Assembly (NCBI RefSeq): GCF_031846185.1
Contig: NZ_JAVRIF010000008.1
Location: 62,001 to 126,000, forward strand
Reading direction: 5' to 3'
DNA length: 64,000 nt
From: Thalassotalea_H castellviae
GTDB taxonomy: Bacteria; Pseudomonadota; Gammaproteobacteria; Enterobacterales; Alteromonadaceae
This document shows positions 18,569-27,968 of the stretch, in pieces; the first letter of the stretch is position 1; the number at the start of each line of letters is the position of its first letter. The position numbers and the translations under genes were made by a program. The notes under the pieces are model-generated. The model ran no database searches. It was not told the origin of the DNA and saw nothing but the letters and a program-made list of their open reading frames with translations.

Positions 18569-19195
18569 ATGAATAATTTACTTCGCGTTTACGCTAAAGA
18601 ACATCCAACATTACTTTTATCTATTTGTTATTTTATTGTCACTATCATAGGGGTTATTTATAGCTATTTTTATTATGCCGAATTTGGTATTGAAATATTA
18701 AAATTTGCTGATCTAAGTGACTATTTACTCGCATCTATACTTGAGCCGTTATCGATAGTTGTGTTTGTATTTTGGGTAATATTTTATCTGTTATCATTTA
18801 AACTGGAGCTATGGGCAAGGAAAAAGTTTAATGGTTATGGTCGATTTGTTGAAAGAACCATGAAACCTAAATATTCAGATCCCATTCTTTTTTGTTTAGC
18901 AATTATTGTGATAACGGTGATTTTTGTGAAAAATTTAGCCATTGATAATACGTTAAAAATAAAAGCTGGCAATTTCGATGATTACAGTGCGTTATTACCA
19001 AACGATAAGGATGAACAAAAGCTTGCATTTTTAGGCTCTTCAAGCCGTTTTTCTTTTTTCTATGATCTTGATTTAAATGAAGCGATTGTCATTCCCGTTG
19101 AAAGTATTGCCTATATGAAAAAGAAACTGCCAATCGAATCTGTTAAAGCGCAAACGGAAAAAGAGAGTGCTCCTGAAAATGACACAGTAAAATAA
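18569..19195 (+). CDS. membrane protein of unknown function, three helices
   Basis: A 208-residue protein that was not recognised. Three hydrophobic helices are visible at about residues 14-36, 52-77 and 105-122. A basic loop follows the second (WARKKFNGYGRFVERTMKPKY), and a soluble C-terminal region of some 80 residues contains KLAFLGSSSRFSFFYDLDLNEAIVIPVESI. The tail is charged. No Shine-Dalgarno is evident before the ATG. The M24 peptidase gene follows on the same strand after 53 bases, so co-transcription is possible. No function is proposed. Confidence 0.7.
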   Translation: MNNLLRVYAKEHPTLLLSICYFIVTIIGVIYSYFYYAEFGIEILKFADLSDYLLASILEPLSIVVFVFWVIFYLLSFKLELWARKKFNGYGRFVERTMKPKYSDPILFCLAIIVITVIFVKNLAIDNTLKIKAGNFDDYSALLPNDKDEQKLAFLGSSSRFSFFYDLDLNEAIVIPVESIAYMKKKLPIESVKAQTEKESAPENDTVK

Positions 19196-19248
19196 TCCAA
19201 TCAATTTAATAGTTGAGTAGTTTAATTAAGGGAATAAAGAGGTGTTAT

Positions 19249-20595
19249 ATGCGCATTAAATTTATCATTGTTATGGCGTTAATGTTAATGAGTTTTATTG
19301 GTAAAACTTCCGATAATATGAACTTTGATAACGCTACTATTTTGACAATGAAGCAAAGAGCAAGCTTTATCAATAATAATACCCGTGAAAGAGTTGAGCA
19401 GTTATTACCAAAACTCATGGATGATTCGGGTATCGATTTTTGGTTGATGATCAGCCGTGAATATAACGAAGACCCAATCTTAAAAACACTTTTACCAGCA
19501 GAATGGTTATCAGCGCGCCGCACCACTATGCTGGTATTTGCTAAAAACCAAGATAAAACGGTCAGTGCCTATGCAATTGCCCCTTATAAAATTGGTGAAC
19601 TCTTCAAAAAAGCTTGGGACAAAACGGCAAACCCAGATCAATGGCAAGCATTATTAGCTTTAATCAAACAATATGATCCTAAAACCATTGCGATAAATCA
19701 ATCTCAGCATTGGGCACACGCAGACGGCATGACAGCGACAGATAAGGAAAAACTATTCGCTGTTTTACCCAAACAATATCAAACACGAATTGTCTCTGCT
19801 GAGCAGCTAGGAGTCGCCTGGTTAGAACAACGTATTCCAAATGAAATGGCCGTATATGAAAATATGGTGGCATTAACGCACGATATTATTGCGCTTGGTT
19901 TTTCAAATAAAGTTATTGAAGTTGGCAAAACGACGACTGATGATCTGGTTTGGTGGTTTAGAGATCAAGTACGTCAATTACGATTACAAACTTGGTTTCA
20001 CCCTAGTGTTAGTATTCAACGAAAAGAAAACAAGAAATTTGATCATGTCGATAGTTTTACCAATGGCTATCAAACAAATATTATTGTTCCAGGAGATTTA
20101 TTGCATGTAGATTTTGGTATTCACTATTTACGTTTAAATACTGATATTCAGCAACATGCTTATGTATTAAAAGAGAATGAAGAACAAGCGCCAGAAGAGC
20201 TAATTTCTGCGTTTACTTTAGGTAATAAGCTGCAAGATATTCTTACTAATAATTTTAAAGTAGGGCGCAGTGGTAACGAAGTACTTAAAAAGTCGAGAGC
20301 GCAAGCCATCGCGCAAGGATTAACGCCAACCATTTATACCCATCCCATTGGGTTTCATGGCCACGGAGCCGGAACTACAATTGGTATGTGGGATGCTCAG
20401 CAAGGTGTATCAGGCAGTGGTGATCACCCTTTACATGCCAATACTGCCTATTCAATAGAATTAAATAATACTGTTTTTTTAAAAGGTTGGAACAAAGAAA
20501 TTCGTATCATGCTCGAAGAGAACGCGTTTTTTAATGGAGAAAATGTACAGTACCTTGATGAAAGACAAACGAGTTTGCATATTATTCAGCATTAA
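19249..20595 (+). CDS. secreted M24 family metallopeptidase (Xaa-Pro aminopeptidase-like)
   Basis: About 448 residues with an N-terminal hydrophobic segment (IKFIIVMALMLMSFIGKT) that looks like a signal peptide, so the protein is probably periplasmic. The C-terminal pita-bread fold carries the metal ligands of M24 peptidases: HVDFGI and NTDIQQH (two Asp), HGHGAG (His), SIELNN (Glu) and the final MLEENAFF (Glu). The family cleaves X-Pro bonds or related dipeptides. The ATG at 19249 follows an AGAGGTG ribosome site; an in-frame TTG 12 codons upstream is less likely. Substrate specificity cannot be read from the sequence. Confidence 0.85.
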   Translation: MRIKFIIVMALMLMSFIGKTSDNMNFDNATILTMKQRASFINNNTRERVEQLLPKLMDDSGIDFWLMISREYNEDPILKTLLPAEWLSARRTTMLVFAKNQDKTVSAYAIAPYKIGELFKKAWDKTANPDQWQALLALIKQYDPKTIAINQSQHWAHADGMTATDKEKLFAVLPKQYQTRIVSAEQLGVAWLEQRIPNEMAVYENMVALTHDIIALGFSNKVIEVGKTTTDDLVWWFRDQVRQLRLQTWFHPSVSIQRKENKKFDHVDSFTNGYQTNIIVPGDLLHVDFGIHYLRLNTDIQQHAYVLKENEEQAPEELISAFTLGNKLQDILTNNFKVGRSGNEVLKKSRAQAIAQGLTPTIYTHPIGFHGHGAGTTIGMWDAQQGVSGSGDHPLHANTAYSIELNNTVFLKGWNKEIRIMLEENAFFNGENVQYLDERQTSLHIIQH

Positions 20596-20743
20596 AATAG
20601 ATATTATTACATTGAGTTTGATTAATTTTGTTGAATTTTCGTGACATTAAGAACAAAGTAAAACTAATGGACGTTGGTTAGTTTATTTAAAAAGCCAACC
20701 CTAACTGACAACAATTAAGATGTTTTCTATAAGGTAAACGTGA

Positions 20744-21715
20744 ATGATCAAATCTCTGTTAATATCGCCCACCTCATCAGCTGAATTAGGCGATGAAACT
20801 CTTATTCAGCAATGGAAAGACAATGACAGTGCTTTTTTATGGCTTGATCTTGAAGGTTTAGACAAAGCAAAAGAAAAGCGAATACTCGAAGAGTTTGGTT
20901 GTCATCCGTTAGCCATTTTAGATACTCAAAGGGATAGACATCCACCAAAAGTTGAAGCCTTTAATGACTATATATTTTTATTGTATCGAGGCTTTGTCGC
21001 TAATGATGAAAATTTAAATTTTGAAAACTTGCAAATTAGTATGTTTGTAGGGCATCGAATATTAATTACTTGCCACACTCAAAGCTCAATTGCGATCAAT
21101 GCCTTATTTAATGTCGCCAGTGAAAAACACTTAAAACGTAGTCCTATGCATTTAGCGCTGATGATTTTTCATAGCAGTTGTGGCAATTATTTAAAACAGT
21201 TGTTTTCTTTTGAGAGCAAGTTAGAAAAAATTGAAGATCAATTTCAATCAAGTGGCAATGATCAAATGATGCGAGAAATCACCAGTTATCGCTCCCAGTT
21301 GGTTAAAATTAGACGTACTTTTAATTATCACCTTGCCATTGGAAATACTTTAAATACGTTGCTGGAAGATGAAGAAACCTCATTAATTACCGCAAAAGAA
21401 ATCCATACGGTTAATGATTTAAGAGAGCGTTTAGATAGGTTATTAAGCCTTTCTCAAATGTATTATGATATTTGTGGCGATCTTGTTGATGGCTACATGT
21501 CGATTACTTCTCATCAATTAAATGCCACGATGCGGATTTTAACGGTTATTACCGCATTATTTGTGCCGTTAACCTTTTTAGCTGGAATTTACGGGATGAA
21601 TTTTGAACATATTCCTGAGTTAAAGGTGAAGAACGGTTACTTTATTTTATTAGGCGTGATGTTAACTATTTCAGTAGGGTTAGTGATTTTATTTAAACGT
21701 AAGAAATGGTTATAA
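20744..21715 (+). CDS. CorA/ZntB family divalent cation transporter
   Basis: A 323-residue protein. A large cytoplasmic N-terminal domain (WLDLEGLDKAKEKRILEEFG, RDRHPPKVEAFNDYIFLLYRG) is followed by a long helical stalk and two C-terminal helices at about 270-290 and 300-317. The loop after the first helix has YGMNFEHIPEL, the GMN signature of the CorA superfamily. The family forms pentameric channels for Mg2+, Co2+ or Zn2+. The wording around residues 45-75 looks closer to ZntB than to CorA, but the ion is not certain. The ATG follows AAGG at 9 bases. Confidence 0.88.
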   Translation: MIKSLLISPTSSAELGDETLIQQWKDNDSAFLWLDLEGLDKAKEKRILEEFGCHPLAILDTQRDRHPPKVEAFNDYIFLLYRGFVANDENLNFENLQISMFVGHRILITCHTQSSIAINALFNVASEKHLKRSPMHLALMIFHSSCGNYLKQLFSFESKLEKIEDQFQSSGNDQMMREITSYRSQLVKIRRTFNYHLAIGNTLNTLLEDEETSLITAKEIHTVNDLRERLDRLLSLSQMYYDICGDLVDGYMSITSHQLNATMRILTVITALFVPLTFLAGIYGMNFEHIPELKVKNGYFILLGVMLTISVGLVILFKRKKWL

Positions 21716-21737
21716 ATTAATTAGTTACTAATTAAAA

Positions 21738-22376
21738 CTAATCTAGTTGTAAATAATCTAAAGTAGAGATCCGGCCGTTGTGGGTAGACTCTACTTTTAA
21801 TGGATGTTTTATATCTTTCCAAGCCGTCACTTTGCCACCACAGTTTAATTTTTCGAAGCTTTCAGCCGTTTTATTTAAACCGAAAAATGCTTGTAACTGG
21901 TTTAGGCTTTCAGCCTGACTAATGTTTAACACCAACAAATCGTTCTCACGTTGTAGAAAATAATTTAGCACTTCATTTTTATGTGTTTTATAGCAATCAA
22001 TTAAGAAATCATCTTGGAGTATATTTTCTAAGGTAAAAGGAGAGAATACTTGTTGATAACATCTTTTTAAGTATGGGTTAAAGCCACCATCATCTCGGGT
22101 GATGTTATGGAACATGCGTTGTAATAGTTGTCTAATTGATGGTAACCATACATTTAACTCTCTTTCTAAATAGATAAACTTGCTATTCGGGTAATACTTA
22201 TCAAGTTGTTGATAATCAGTAAAAACAGGTGTATCAGCAATTACATCTGCCTGCTCGAATGTTTTTTGTGTATAGGCAGTATGAGAAACTTTAAAACCTA
22301 AATCTAAACATTTACTACAAATGCTAGTGGTGCCGGTTCTGGGCAAACCTATGATAAAAGTTTTTTGAGTTGTCAT
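21738..22376 (-). CDS. sulfotransferase family protein
   Basis: A 212-residue protein with an N-terminal PAPS-binding P-loop, FIIGLPRTGTTSICSK at about residues 7-22, and a second conserved strand KFIYLERELNVWLPSI, the place of the 3'-phosphate-binding Arg/Ser in sulfotransferases. It resembles the bacterial sulfotransferase family 4 type. The acceptor is unknown, and no PAPS synthesis or polysaccharide gene is adjacent. It lies convergent to the CorA-type gene and upstream of nothing obvious in its own direction. Confidence 0.75.
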   Translation of the reverse strand: MTTQKTFIIGLPRTGTTSICSKCLDLGFKVSHTAYTQKTFEQADVIADTPVFTDYQQLDKYYPNSKFIYLERELNVWLPSIRQLLQRMFHNITRDDGGFNPYLKRCYQQVFSPFTLENILQDDFLIDCYKTHKNEVLNYFLQRENDLLVLNISQAESLNQLQAFFGLNKTAESFEKLNCGGKVTAWKDIKHPLKVESTHNGRISTLDYLQLD

Positions 22377-22414
22377 CTAATGTTTTACTTACAATAAAAT
22401 TAATTTTGTTTGGG

Positions 22415-23185
22415 TTAATGCAGTAACCATTTTGTTTTTAACGCTAACCATTCTGATTTTCCTTTGGCTGAGTTAAACCAGGCTTCAATATCTTGTTTAA
22501 GTTGTGGGGTCGATTTACTGATTAAAATACTACGCTGAAATGCTTTGTTATACCCCGTTAATATTTTTAAATTATCATTAATATCAGGAATGGTTCGTTT
22601 AAAATACTCAAAGGTTTGCAGACCGACAACGCCAATTTCGGCACGTTTATACAGCAGCATTAATGTCACCGCTTTTTCATTATGTACATTAGTACGAATA
22701 GCGAGGTTATTTTTAAAAAGTTTTTCTAAATTGAAGTAGGTATAGTTTCTGACTGTCGCGATAGTTTTATTATGTAATGAGCTAATATCTTGATAATTCA
22801 TGTTTTTGTCGTGCGTAATATAGAGTTCTCGCTCAGGAATTAAATCTAAAATCCAGTCATATTTATTCATTGGAATATCATCAACCCAAGCAGGGTTAGT
22901 CCATAAAACCGCACTGCGTATATTATCCTCCGTTAATATTCTAGGTTTTGGCATTTGAACGATAACATAATGATATGTTTTAGAGTGTTGGTTAAGCGCA
23001 GCAGCAAAGTCATAACTTAAGCCTACCCTATCTTTTTTATCGACAATAAAAGGGGGCTTATCAAAATAAACATATAACTCAATTGTTGTTTTTGCGACAA
23101 GGCTACTAGAGCTAAATAGCAAAAAGAGGGCAAAGGGGATTTTCATTAACAACAGATACAATTTCAATCTTCTTTGAATAGCCAT
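22415..23185 (-). CDS. extracellular solute-binding protein, family 3
   Basis: About 256 residues. A long hydrophobic N-terminal stretch (KIPFALFLLFSSSSLVAK) is a signal peptide, so the mature protein should be periplasmic. The rest resembles amino-acid-type binding proteins (family 3): LYVYFDKPPFIVDKKDRVGLSYDFAAALNQ at the start and LYKRAEIGVVGLQTFEYFKR in lobe 2. Stand-alone family 3 proteins without a transporter are common in Alteromonadales. No ABC permease is adjacent. The start is uncertain: ATG at 23185, TTG at 23191 and ATG at 23146 are all possible, and none has a clear ribosome site. The ligand is unknown. Confidence 0.75.
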   Translation of the reverse strand: MAIQRRLKLYLLLMKIPFALFLLFSSSSLVAKTTIELYVYFDKPPFIVDKKDRVGLSYDFAAALNQHSKTYHYVIVQMPKPRILTEDNIRSAVLWTNPAWVDDIPMNKYDWILDLIPERELYITHDKNMNYQDISSLHNKTIATVRNYTYFNLEKLFKNNLAIRTNVHNEKAVTLMLLYKRAEIGVVGLQTFEYFKRTIPDINDNLKILTGYNKAFQRSILISKSTPQLKQDIEAWFNSAKGKSEWLALKTKWLLH

Positions 23186-23294
23186 GAACAAAATGATTAT
23201 AGCTAAAGTTAACTAAACTAATAGTTCTTTCTTCAGTTTTTACTGGAGAAATGAAGGAAAAATAAGTCTGTTATTTAACAGTGTTACTTTACTT

Positions 23295-23311
23295 ACATAG
23301 AAATGCTATGT
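23295..23311. promoter_or_regulatory. candidate PadR operator
   Basis: A perfect inverted repeat, ACATAG-N5-CTATGT, with a further CTATGT half-site at 23331-23336, just upstream of a padR-type gene. PadR repressors usually bind ATGT/ACAT dyads in their own promoter, so autoregulation is plausible. Confidence 0.5.
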
Positions 23312-23348
23312 ATATTTATACCTTATAGTTCTATGTATTGAGTTGTCG

Positions 23349-23687
23349 ATGAAGTACTCCAAAGATTTTGTTGCCGCATCAACCACACCATTGGTTTTAG
23401 CCGTGTTAAATCAAGGTGAAAGTTATGGCTATGCAATTATCCAAAAAGTTAAGGCCTTGTCTAATGGTGAGATGGAATGGGCTGATGGCATGTTATATCC
23501 GATTTTACATCGTTTGCAAAAGAAGGAATTTATTGAAGCCATTTGGGGAACAAGTGATACCGGCCGTAAAAGAAAGTATTACCATTTAACCGCCTTAGGT
23601 AAGGAAGAGCTTTTACAGCAACGGATAAATTGGCAACAACTAAATACTATGCTTGAAAAGTTAATGGGAGAGAGCAATGAGCAGTAA
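23349..23687 (+). CDS. PadR family transcriptional regulator
   Basis: A 112-residue winged-helix regulator. The segment LVLAVLNQGESYGYAIIQKV followed by DGMLYPILHRLQKKEFIEA and GRKRKYYHLTALGKEEL is the standard PadR fold (Y-G-Y and the wing with R-K-Y-Y). It begins at ATG 23349, two codons after an in-frame TTG. Its 3' end overlaps the next gene by 11 bases, and this pairing with a HAAS-type membrane protein is common for PadR genes. Confidence 0.92.
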   Translation: MKYSKDFVAASTTPLVLAVLNQGESYGYAIIQKVKALSNGEMEWADGMLYPILHRLQKKEFIEAIWGTSDTGRKRKYYHLTALGKEELLQQRINWQQLNTMLEKLMGESNEQ

Positions 23688-24183
23688 TCATTTTGATTTA
23701 AGCAAAGCCGTTCAACAGTGGTGTGAGTTGGTTTTATGTCATGACAGTATTAAAAGTAAGAATATAGAAGAACTTAAAGATCACTTATATTGCCAGATTG
23801 AATCTTTCCAGGCACAAGGTCAAGACGATAAAACTGCGTTTAAACTGGCAATAGCGAAAATGGGTGAGGTAGAAACCTTATCCAATGAATATGAAAAAAA
23901 CCGCACTTTTTTTCAGAAATTATCTGCTTTTGAATATGGCACCGTAGGGGATCATGCAAGAGAAACCATGAGTATTAAATCGGCGGTTATTCAACAATCT
24001 ATTTTATGGGCAGCCGCAATAATAGGGACTAGTATAATGATTGAAGAGAAAGAGCAAGCGATGTCTTTAATCTTTATTGTGTTAATACCCTTAAGCGTCG
24101 CTAATATTATTTCATTGAAAACTGACAGTTTTGCTAAAGAATGCCGCTATATAAAAAGTAAAATTTCTCAATGGTTTAGTTAA
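23677..24183 (+). CDS. HAAS/permease-prefix domain membrane protein
   Basis: A 168-residue protein translated from an ATG inside the padR gene. The N-terminal 75 residues are helical and resemble the HAAS or permease-prefix domain (LKDHLYCQIESFQAQGQDDKTAFKLAIAKMGEVETLSNEYEK), which is usually encoded beside PadR regulators. Two hydrophobic helices follow at about 107-122 and 129-149. No permease domain is attached, so this is the short form. It may act as a signalling or membrane partner of the PadR protein; that is inference from gene order. Confidence 0.75.
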   Translation: MSSNHFDLSKAVQQWCELVLCHDSIKSKNIEELKDHLYCQIESFQAQGQDDKTAFKLAIAKMGEVETLSNEYEKNRTFFQKLSAFEYGTVGDHARETMSIKSAVIQQSILWAAAIIGTSIMIEEKEQAMSLIFIVLIPLSVANIISLKTDSFAKECRYIKSKISQWFS

Positions 24184-24270
24184 CTGTTAGGTTTAATAAA
24201 ATAAACATTCATAGCTTTTAAAGTTTGATGTGTTTTTTCTGTAAATGCCTCTAAGAGCATAGGACTTTTA

Positions 24271-26013
24271 ATGTTTTCAAATTTTACTTTATTTACAAAC
24301 CTTAACCGTTTGGCCCTGCTAATTTTTATAACAGGTTTTTCACTGGCGATATATATTCATCATTCTATTGATAAAACTTGGTTAGAACAGCGCTATGTAT
24401 ATGAGATATTTCAAACCTCGCAAGGTAAAGATGCCTATATTTATAACGGACAAGAAATAGAAATCAATCAGGTTGTTCCATATCAGTCGTCACCCTTAAA
24501 CCAGCAACATTTAAATCAACTTAACCAAGCGCCAACATTGAAACAGCAGTGGGTCATGGATGATAGCCAATCGTTATTTTTATTAAAACCTGCGTTTCAT
24601 TATGGGTTCTGGTCGTTATTACCAGCGTTTATTACCATCGCTTTATGTTTGATCACTCGAGAGCCGTTAACAGCCTTATTTGGAGGCATAGTGGTGGGAG
24701 CTTTGATGCTTGGTAATTATGATCTCACTGACAGTGTCATTATTCCCAATCTCGCCAGTCAGGGGGCTGCGGGATTGCTATTGCTTTACTTGTGGTTGTT
24801 AGGAGGATTGCTCGGTATATGGTCCAAAACGGGTGCAGCACAAGCGTTTGCACACTATATGACAGAAAATTATGTTAAAGGGCCAAGATCAGCCAAGTTA
24901 ATTTCATGGTTTATGGGGATATTGTTTTTTCAAGGGGGAACAATGAGTACTGTTTTAGTGGGTACAACAGTAAGGCCTCTCGCGGATAAAGCCAAGGTAA
25001 GTCATGAAGAAATGAGTTATATCGTTGATTCAACGGCGTCACCTATTGCGGCCGTTATTGCTTTTAATGCATGGCCTGCGTACGTGCAAGCCCTTATTTT
25101 TGTTCCAGGTGTCTCATTTTTAGCAACTGAGTCTGATCGTATCGCGTTCTTCTTTTCAAGTGTTCCTTTCAGTTTTTATGGCATATTAGCGGTATTAGGT
25201 ACCTTGCTATTAAGTTTAAATATCACAACGTTTGCCGGCAAACGTATTCGTGCTGCCCAACATCGCGCTCTCACTACAGGCGAGTTAGATGCTCCTAATG
25301 CTAAACCATTAAGCGCCAAAGAATTACAACGTTGTGAAGTACCTAAAGGTTATCACTCCCATCATTTAGAGTTTATTCTTCCTTTAATTACTTTAGTTGC
25401 GACAGCCGTTATTACTTTTGTTGTCTTTGAATCACCCAAAATTAACTGGGCATTTGGCGCCGCACTATTGCTTTCTGCTTTTATAGCGTTAGGCAAAGGG
25501 ATGTCATTAATGGATTTAATTGATGGTTTTGGTAACGGTTTAAAAGGGGTTGTGGTGGCATCGGTTATTTTAATGTTGGCCGTTATCATAGGAACTATCA
25601 GTAAAGAAATTGGCGGTGGTTTATATTTAGTGTCTCAACTTGGTGAGCAATTACCGTTTTGGACACTGCCGGTAATATTGCAGCTAATTACCATGGTCAT
25701 TGCATTTTCCACAGGGACAAGTTGGGGAACATACGCGATTGCTTTTCCATTAGCTATGCCGTTAGCTTGGGCGGTTTGCCAGTCACAAGGGCTCGCTAAT
25801 CCCGAAATATTTATGATGGTATGCTTTGCCACGGTATTAAATGGTAGTGTTTATGGGGATCAATGCTCACCTATTTCAGATACAACCATTTTAAGTTCTA
25901 TGACAACAGGTTGCGATTTAATGGATCATGTTAAATCACAAATTGTACCGGCAACATTTGCCGCAGCAACGGCAGCATTGCTATGGACAGCTTGTGTTTA
26001 TTTCTTTGCATAA
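24271..26013 (+). CDS. NhaC family Na+/H+ antiporter with N-terminal extension
   Basis: A 580-residue inner-membrane protein. Residues 115-580 form the NhaC-type antiporter core: many helices, ITREPLTALFGGIVVGALMLGN near the start, FQGGTMSTVLVGTTVRPLADK, SYIVDSTASPIAAVIAFNAWPAY, FSTGTSWGTYAIAFPLAMPLAW and GDQCSPISDTTILSSMTTGCD. Before the core are one helix (about 15-31) and a polar stretch of roughly 75 residues (WLEQRYVYEIFQTSQGKDAYIYNG onward), not part of the basic transporter. It probably exchanges Na+ for H+ or organic ions; the substrate is not proven. It stands as a single gene before hpd. Confidence 0.88.
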   Translation: MFSNFTLFTNLNRLALLIFITGFSLAIYIHHSIDKTWLEQRYVYEIFQTSQGKDAYIYNGQEIEINQVVPYQSSPLNQQHLNQLNQAPTLKQQWVMDDSQSLFLLKPAFHYGFWSLLPAFITIALCLITREPLTALFGGIVVGALMLGNYDLTDSVIIPNLASQGAAGLLLLYLWLLGGLLGIWSKTGAAQAFAHYMTENYVKGPRSAKLISWFMGILFFQGGTMSTVLVGTTVRPLADKAKVSHEEMSYIVDSTASPIAAVIAFNAWPAYVQALIFVPGVSFLATESDRIAFFFSSVPFSFYGILAVLGTLLLSLNITTFAGKRIRAAQHRALTTGELDAPNAKPLSAKELQRCEVPKGYHSHHLEFILPLITLVATAVITFVVFESPKINWAFGAALLLSAFIALGKGMSLMDLIDGFGNGLKGVVVASVILMLAVIIGTISKEIGGGLYLVSQLGEQLPFWTLPVILQLITMVIAFSTGTSWGTYAIAFPLAMPLAWAVCQSQGLANPEIFMMVCFATVLNGSVYGDQCSPISDTTILSSMTTGCDLMDHVKSQIVPATFAAATAALLWTACVYFFA

Positions 26014-26226
26014 TGGTTAAATTAACACGCGATAAAATCCGGCGTAACAATATGTTTACATCTGTTGTGCAGGCATTGATTGAGCTTGCTTTGAGTCGAA
26101 TCTTTATTGAGCGATTTATTCGTACATAAAGTTTTACGTAAGCATGCCGTACTCTCTTTTCTGGAAGCTTTCTCTTCTTATTTAACATGGTGATAATAAC
26201 TTTATCGATGTTAAAGAGAGATAGAC

Positions 26227-27270
26227 ATGACTGAACTAGCTAACCCGTTAAATTTACGTGGTATTGAATTTACTGAGTACGCGTCACCAGATTCTGACTT
26301 TATGGAAAATGCTTTTTACGGCTTTGGTTTTTCTAAAACTAAAAAGTTTAAAGGACGCGATATTGATTATTTTAATCAAAATGATATTCATTTTTTATTA
26401 AATAATGAACAAGCCGGTTTTTCTAAAGAGTTTGCAAAGAGCCATGGCCCTGCCATTTGTTCTATGGGCTGGAGAGTGGATGATGCCGATTTTGCTTTTG
26501 AAGAAGCCGTTAAACGTGGCGCAAAATCTGCTGAGAATGCTGATAATAAACTGCCTTATCCTGCTATTTATGGCATTGGTGATAGCCTCATTTATTTTAT
26601 CGATAAATTTGGTGCTGAAGGCTCTATCTACGAAGATGATTTTGAAGATATCGCTGAGCCTGTACTCAAAGAGGAGAAAGGGTTTTTACGCGTTGATCAT
26701 TTAACAAACAATGTTCATCAAGGTACCATGGAATATTGGTCAAATTTTTATAAAGATATCTTTGGCTTTTCTGATGTTCGCTATTTTGATATTAAAGGCG
26801 AAAAAACAGCGCTCGTTTCCTATGCTTTACAATCACCTTGTGGCACTTTCTGTTTACCTATCAATGAAGGTAAAGGTAAAAAGAACAATCAAATAGATGA
26901 ATATTTAGATGAATATAATGGTCCAGGTGTACAACATTTAGCTTTTATTTCGAAAGATTTATTAGGCTCGTTAGATAAGCTTGATAAAGATATTATTGAT
27001 ACTTTAAATATTGTTCCAGAATATTACGATGATGTATTTGATCGTATTCCATGGGTAAAGGAAGATCATCAACGCATCCGTGAACATCAAGTATTAGTGG
27101 ATAGTCAAAAAGAAAACTCATATTTATTACAAATTTTCACTAAAAATATCTTTGGTCCTATTTTTATTGAAATGATCCAACGTGTAGACGACCAAGGTTT
27201 TGGTGAAGGTAACTTTACGGCTTTGTTTAAGTCTATCGAATTGAATCAAATGGAACGTGGTGTTTTATAA
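26227..27270 (+). CDS. hpd: 4-hydroxyphenylpyruvate dioxygenase
   Basis: A non-haem iron enzyme that converts 4-hydroxyphenylpyruvate into homogentisate in tyrosine degradation. The 347-residue length is that of bacterial HPPD. The 2-His-1-Glu iron ligands fit His158 (RVDHLTN), His237 (GVQHLAF) and Glu315 (FIEMIQR). A vicinal-oxygen-chelate repeat is visible in each half. The ATG follows AAAGAGAG. Homogentisate dioxygenase and later pathway genes are not adjacent, so the rest of the route must lie elsewhere. A strong terminator follows at 27306. Confidence 0.96.
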   Translation: MTELANPLNLRGIEFTEYASPDSDFMENAFYGFGFSKTKKFKGRDIDYFNQNDIHFLLNNEQAGFSKEFAKSHGPAICSMGWRVDDADFAFEEAVKRGAKSAENADNKLPYPAIYGIGDSLIYFIDKFGAEGSIYEDDFEDIAEPVLKEEKGFLRVDHLTNNVHQGTMEYWSNFYKDIFGFSDVRYFDIKGEKTALVSYALQSPCGTFCLPINEGKGKKNNQIDEYLDEYNGPGVQHLAFISKDLLGSLDKLDKDIIDTLNIVPEYYDDVFDRIPWVKEDHQRIREHQVLVDSQKENSYLLQIFTKNIFGPIFIEMIQRVDDQGFGEGNFTALFKSIELNQMERGVL

Positions 27271-27305
27271 TTATTTAATACAATAATTATACATCTTTAA
27301 AAAAT

Positions 27306-27337
27306 AAAAAATCCCGCAAGCTATTGCGGGATTTTTT
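27306..27337 (+). terminator. bidirectional terminator between hpd and carbonic anhydrase
   Basis: A 14-bp perfect stem, AAAAAATCCCGCAA / TTGCGGGATTTTTT, with loop GCTA. Located between convergent genes, it can serve both strands. Confidence 0.92.
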
Positions 27338-27365
27338 ATGTCAGAAACTAAATAATAGCACGAGT

Positions 27366-27968
27366 TTAATTTTGTTTTGGGCTGGTCACGTTAAGATCCT
27401 TTAATATTCCGTCATGCAAATTATAAACAAAACCATGGACTTTAATATCTTGGTTCTTCTGCCAAGCGTTTTGTAAAATAGTGGTATTAGAAACATTGGC
27501 GACTTGTTCAATGACATTGAGCTCACATAACGTGTTTACTTTTTCGGTATTATCGGTGATGTCATCAAGTTTTGCTTTGTGAAAACGATAAACGTCTTTG
27601 ATATGTCTTAACCAGTTATCAATTAAGCCATAGCTTTCCGTGTCTAAAGAAGCTTGCACGCCACCACAACCATAATGGCCACAAACGATAATGTGCTTTA
27701 CCTGTAAAATTTCAACCGCATATTGAATAACAGAAAGACAATTTAAATCAGTGTGAATTACTTGGTTAGCAATATTACGGTGTACAAAAACCTCACCCGG
27801 TTGCATGCCTAATAATTCATTCGCGGGAACGCGTGAGTCTGAGCAACCGATCCATAAGTATTCTGGGTTTTGTTGTTCAGACAAAGATTGAAAAAAATTA
27901 GGATCTTCTTGGTTGATTTTTTCAGCCCAGTCGCGGTTGTTTTTAAATAAATGCTCGATTACTTTCAT
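27366..27968 (-). CDS. beta-class carbonic anhydrase
   Basis: A cytoplasmic zinc enzyme that interconverts CO2 and bicarbonate. The ATG at 27968 gives 200 residues with the usual N terminus (MKVIEHLFKNNRDWAEKI). The zinc ligands are Cys42 (IGCSDSR, with Asp44 as the partner residue), His98 and Cys101 (CGHYGCGG). The fold continues with LCELNVIEQVANV and KVHGFVYNLHDG. A longer in-frame reading extends 60 codons upstream, but it overlaps the divergent parvulin gene and looks unlike coding. The sequence matches the Can/CynT2 type. Confidence 0.95.
   Translation of the reverse strand: MKVIEHLFKNNRDWAEKINQEDPNFFQSLSEQQNPEYLWIGCSDSRVPANELLGMQPGEVFVHRNIANQVIHTDLNCLSVIQYAVEILQVKHIIVCGHYGCGGVQASLDTESYGLIDNWLRHIKDVYRFHKAKLDDITDNTEKVNTLCELNVIEQVANVSNTTILQNAWQKNQDIKVHGFVYNLHDGILKDLNVTSPKQN

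Noticed and set aside
26130..26160. Possible TyrR or other operator upstream of hpd
   Set aside because: The region has a loose TACATAAA/GTTTTACGTA symmetry, but the match to a TyrR box is too poor to report.
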